Origin: Candidatus Latescibacterota bacterium
GTDB taxonomy: Bacteria > Latescibacterota > UBA2968 > UBA8231
NCBI GenBank assembly: GCA_003529325.1
Contig: DPVW01000153.1
Span: 1 to 7,600, forward strand
DNA length: 7,600 nt
Direction of reading: 5' to 3'
Both the position numbers and the translations under genes were made by a program. Below are positions 5,992 through 7,600 of this stretch, piece after piece. Under the pieces are notes generated by a model that worked only from the letters and a program-made list of their open reading frames with translations, was not told the origin of the DNA and did no database searches. The first letter of the stretch is position 1, and each line of letters opens with the position of its first letter.

Positions 5992-7314
5992 ATGAAGGTC
6001 CTCATTGTCGGCAAGGGTGCTCGCGAGCATGCCCTCGCCTGGAAGCTGGCTCAGTCCCCCAACATCGAACAACTCTTCGCTGCCCCTGGCAGCCCCGGCA
6101 TCGCCGACCACGCGACCTGCCTGGAGCAGATCCGCGTCGATCTCGATATCTCACAACGACCCCAGCTGGAGGCGGAAATCCTCAAGCTGCGGGATTTTGC
6201 CACTTCTGCAGGCATCGATCTCACCGTGGTCGGGCCCGAGGCGGCACTTGCCGCAGGGATCGTCGACCGTTTCCAGGAAGTGGGGCTGACCATCTTCGGG
6301 CCAACGGAAGGGGCAGCACGGATCGAGTGCGACAAGACTTTTTCCAAAGAACTGATGGCCAGCATCGGTGTGCCCACAGCGGCGCACCGCTCGTTTGACA
6401 GCAGTTCCGAGGCCCTGGCCTACGTGCACGAGCATGGTGCGCCGATCGTCATCAAAGCTTCGGGCTTGGCCGCCGGCAAAGGGGTCACCGTCTGCCACAC
6501 AGAGGCGGAAGCCGTCGGCGCCATTCAACAGATCATGGATGATCGCATTTTCGGCGAATCGGGCGCACAACTCGTGATCGAAGAGTTCATGGAGGGCGAA
6601 GAAGCCTCCCTCTTCGCTATCTGCGACGGTGAGCGCTATGTCAACCTGGTTACGGCGCAGGACCACAAGGCCATCGGTGAAGGGGATACGGGCCCCAACA
6701 CGGGCGGCATGGGTGCCTATGCGCCGGCGTCAGTGTTGACACCTGCATTGATCGAACAAGCGAATGAGCAGGTCGTCGAACCAGTACTCACGGAGATGGC
6801 GCGGCGCGGCTCTCCCTATCGAGGTGTGCTCTATGTCGGCTTGATGCTGACCGCGGCAGGGCCAAAGGTTGTCGAATTCAATTGCCGCTTCGGTGACCCC
6901 GAGATTCAGGTCGTATTGCCCCTGCTGCGCTCCGACCTACTCGAATTGCTGCTGGGTTCTGCACGGGGCGACCTGTCCCAAGCGGGACCGGTGGTGCTTG
7001 ACGATGAACACGCCGCCGTGTGCGTCGTCATGGCCTCAGGCGGATACCCTGGGAAGTATGAGACGGGGCGTGCCATCGAGGGCGCCACATCGACAGAGGA
7101 CATCGTGATCTTCCACGCCGGCACCGCCCGGCAGGCAGAGCGGCTGGTCACCGCCGGCGGACGTGTCCTGGCCGTGACGGCGATCGATACTGACATTCCT
7201 GCTGCCGTTCAGGCCGCTTACGGGGCGGTTGACCGAATTCATTTCGACGATGCGTATTGGCGGCGCGACATCGCCCATAGAGCCCTGCAGCGTGTGGGAA
7301 CCGGCGCGGCATAA
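5992..7314 (+). CDS. purD: Phosphoribosylamine-glycine ligase (GAR synthetase)
   Basis: PurD joins phosphoribosylamine and glycine with ATP to give glycinamide ribonucleotide, the second step of purine synthesis in the cytosol. The 440 residues match the family length (about 420-430). Blocks seen: N-domain [17 protein letters not shown] (7-23) and [12 protein letters not shown] (79-90); ATP-grasp [13 protein letters not shown] (155-167), [14 protein letters not shown] (197-210), the PurD signature [14 protein letters not shown] (232-245) and [16 protein letters not shown] (295-310); C-domain [11 protein letters not shown] (387-397) and [11 protein letters not shown] (422-432). All ATP and Mg-binding acidic residues expected in NCRFGDPE are there. 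I prefer the ATG at 5992 because PurD proteins begin directly with MKVLIVG-type strands. The in-frame ATG at 5977 directly abuts the only GGAG (5973-5976), leaving it no spacing, whereas that GGAG is 15 nt from 5992. Starting at 5977 would add only five residues. Probably co-transcribed with era. Confidence 0.97.
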   Translation: MKVLIVGKGAREHALAWKLAQSPNIEQLFAAPGSPGIADHATCLEQIRVDLDISQRPQLEAEILKLRDFATSAGIDLTVVGPEAALAAGIVDRFQEVGLTIFGPTEGAARIECDKTFSKELMASIGVPTAAHRSFDSSSEALAYVHEHGAPIVIKASGLAAGKGVTVCHTEAEAVGAIQQIMDDRIFGESGAQLVIEEFMEGEEASLFAICDGERYVNLVTAQDHKAIGEGDTGPNTGGMGAYAPASVLTPALIEQANEQVVEPVLTEMARRGSPYRGVLYVGLMLTAAGPKVVEFNCRFGDPEIQVVLPLLRSDLLELLLGSARGDLSQAGPVVLDDEHAAVCVVMASGGYPGKYETGRAIEGATSTEDIVIFHAGTARQAERLVTAGGRVLAVTAIDTDIPAAVQAAYGAVDRIHFDDAYWRRDIAHRALQRVGTGAA

Positions 7315-7337
7315 CGGGGAGTTTGGCCAGAACGAAG

Positions 7338-7376
7338 GAAGCGCCGCGGAAGAAACTGCACTCACCCCGGCGCTTC
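7338..7376. repeat. Perfect 9-bp inverted repeat after purD, possible weak terminator
   Basis: GAAGCGCCG (7338-7346) is exactly complementary in inverse to CGGCGCTTC (7368-7376), with a 21-nt loop, starting 24 nt after the purD stop. The stem is GC-rich and stable, but the following bases (GTGTCAAAAACTG) contain no T-run. It is therefore not a classical intrinsic terminator on the plus strand. It could be a 3'-end protecting hairpin or a Rho-associated end. Confidence 0.4.
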
Positions 7377-7384
7377 GTGTCAAA

Positions 7385-7403
7385 AACTGCTGTAGAACTG
7401 CTG
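7385..7403 (+). repeat. Short direct repeat AACTGCTG
   Basis: AACTGCTG occurs at 7385-7392 and 7396-7403 with 3 nt between copies (11-bp period), in the stretch between purD and the fumarase-like segment. An 11-bp period places both copies on the same helix face, which could suit a regulator, but chance is equally possible. Confidence 0.3.
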
Positions 7404-7505
7404 CTAAGCTCATCTTCCGGCGGGGAAGGGGCTTGCTCTCTCAGGCGAGTGTGTCGACTACTTCGCCTCTGCCTTCCTGGCGGGTTTCGGCGGGTGTCCG
7501 CTGCC

Positions 7506-7600
7506 CCCGTCCACCCCAACGACCACGTGAACATGGGACAGTCCTCCAACGATGTGATACCCACGTCCATCCACCTAGCGGCCCTGCTATCCATCAAAGA
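7506..7600 (+). CDS. Class II fumarase/aspartase fragment, N-terminal part absent, runs off right edge
   Basis: The frame beginning at the codon at 7506 reads [20 protein letters not shown] and then [11 protein letters not shown] up to the edge. HPND corresponds to the B-site loop (His129 to Asp132) of E. coli FumC, and QSSND to the substrate loop (Ser139, Ser140, Asn141). This is diagnostic of the fumarate hydratase/aspartate ammonia-lyase superfamily; [14 protein letters not shown] favours a fumarase but does not exclude aspartase. About 128 residues should precede HPND, yet only 197 nt separate it from the purD stop, and none of the three plus frames there shows the family's N-terminal blocks such as GSGTSTNMN. 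The same frame happens to stay open back to 7317, with a TTG at 7323 preceded by GGGGAG. The intervening codons are Arg/Ser/Cys-rich and unlike the family, apart perhaps from a PGG near 7476. The gene is probably 5'-truncated, rearranged or misassembled. Confidence 0.75.

Noticed and set aside
7148..7597. A minus-strand open frame of 149 codons across the purD end and the fumarase-like segment
   Set aside because: It is antisense to two clearly conserved coding segments, is Arg/Pro/Ser-rich and resembles no family.
1..7600. Mobile elements, CRISPR repeats, tRNA or toxin-antitoxin modules
   Set aside because: No transposase-like protein, long terminal inverted repeats, regularly spaced repeats, cloverleaf structure or small paired genes were recognised on either strand.

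Overview
The window reads as a GC-rich bacterial chromosome segment dominated by housekeeping genes. The best lineage clue is a combination. It has an outer-membrane PorV/PorQ-type (UPF0164) protein, and a long FN3-repeat lipoprotein whose mature N-terminus carries a SNPLDPQ-type stretch. It also has a diderm-style mix of signal peptides. This suggests a Gram-negative member of the FCB group or one of the related candidate phyla (for example Latescibacterota, Eisenbacteria, Krumholzibacteriota or Gemmatimonadota type). That assignment is inference from protein style only; no rRNA is present.

Layout. Positions 1-1639 hold two minus-strand genes in tandem. The upstream one (1100-1639) encodes a small exported or membrane protein of unknown function. 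The downstream one (1080 down past position 1) encodes a lipoprotein with at least three fibronectin type III domains and is cut by the window edge. A divergent intergenic region (1640-1930) follows, with -35-like TTGACA boxes facing both ways, a hairpin between them, and candidate operator repeats around the lexA promoter. On the plus strand come lexA (1931-2560), a MOFRL/DUF4147 glycerate 2-kinase only 7 nt later (2568-3929), a PorV/PorQ-family outer-membrane protein (4043-5005), the GTPase gene era (conserved part from about 5040, ending 5942) and purD (5992-7314). After purD lies about 190 nt with a perfect 9-bp inverted repeat. The last 95 nt then encode an unmistakable class II fumarase/aspartase active-site segment that runs off the right edge and has no recognisable N-terminal part upstream.

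How the genes relate. The plus-strand genes are tightly packed (7, 113, overlapping and 49 nt junctions) and may form one long transcript from the lexA promoter, possibly with extra promoters. Functionally they are a mixed set: SOS repression, glycerate phosphorylation, outer-membrane biogenesis, ribosome maturation and purine synthesis. The left-hand pair looks like a cell-envelope module.

I found no tRNA, rRNA, CRISPR array, transposase, phage gene or toxin-antitoxin pair, and no convincing new multi-gene system. The points most worth a second look are the fumarase lacking its N-terminal third, the reading-frame puzzle at the start of era, and the repeat architecture at the lexA promoter.
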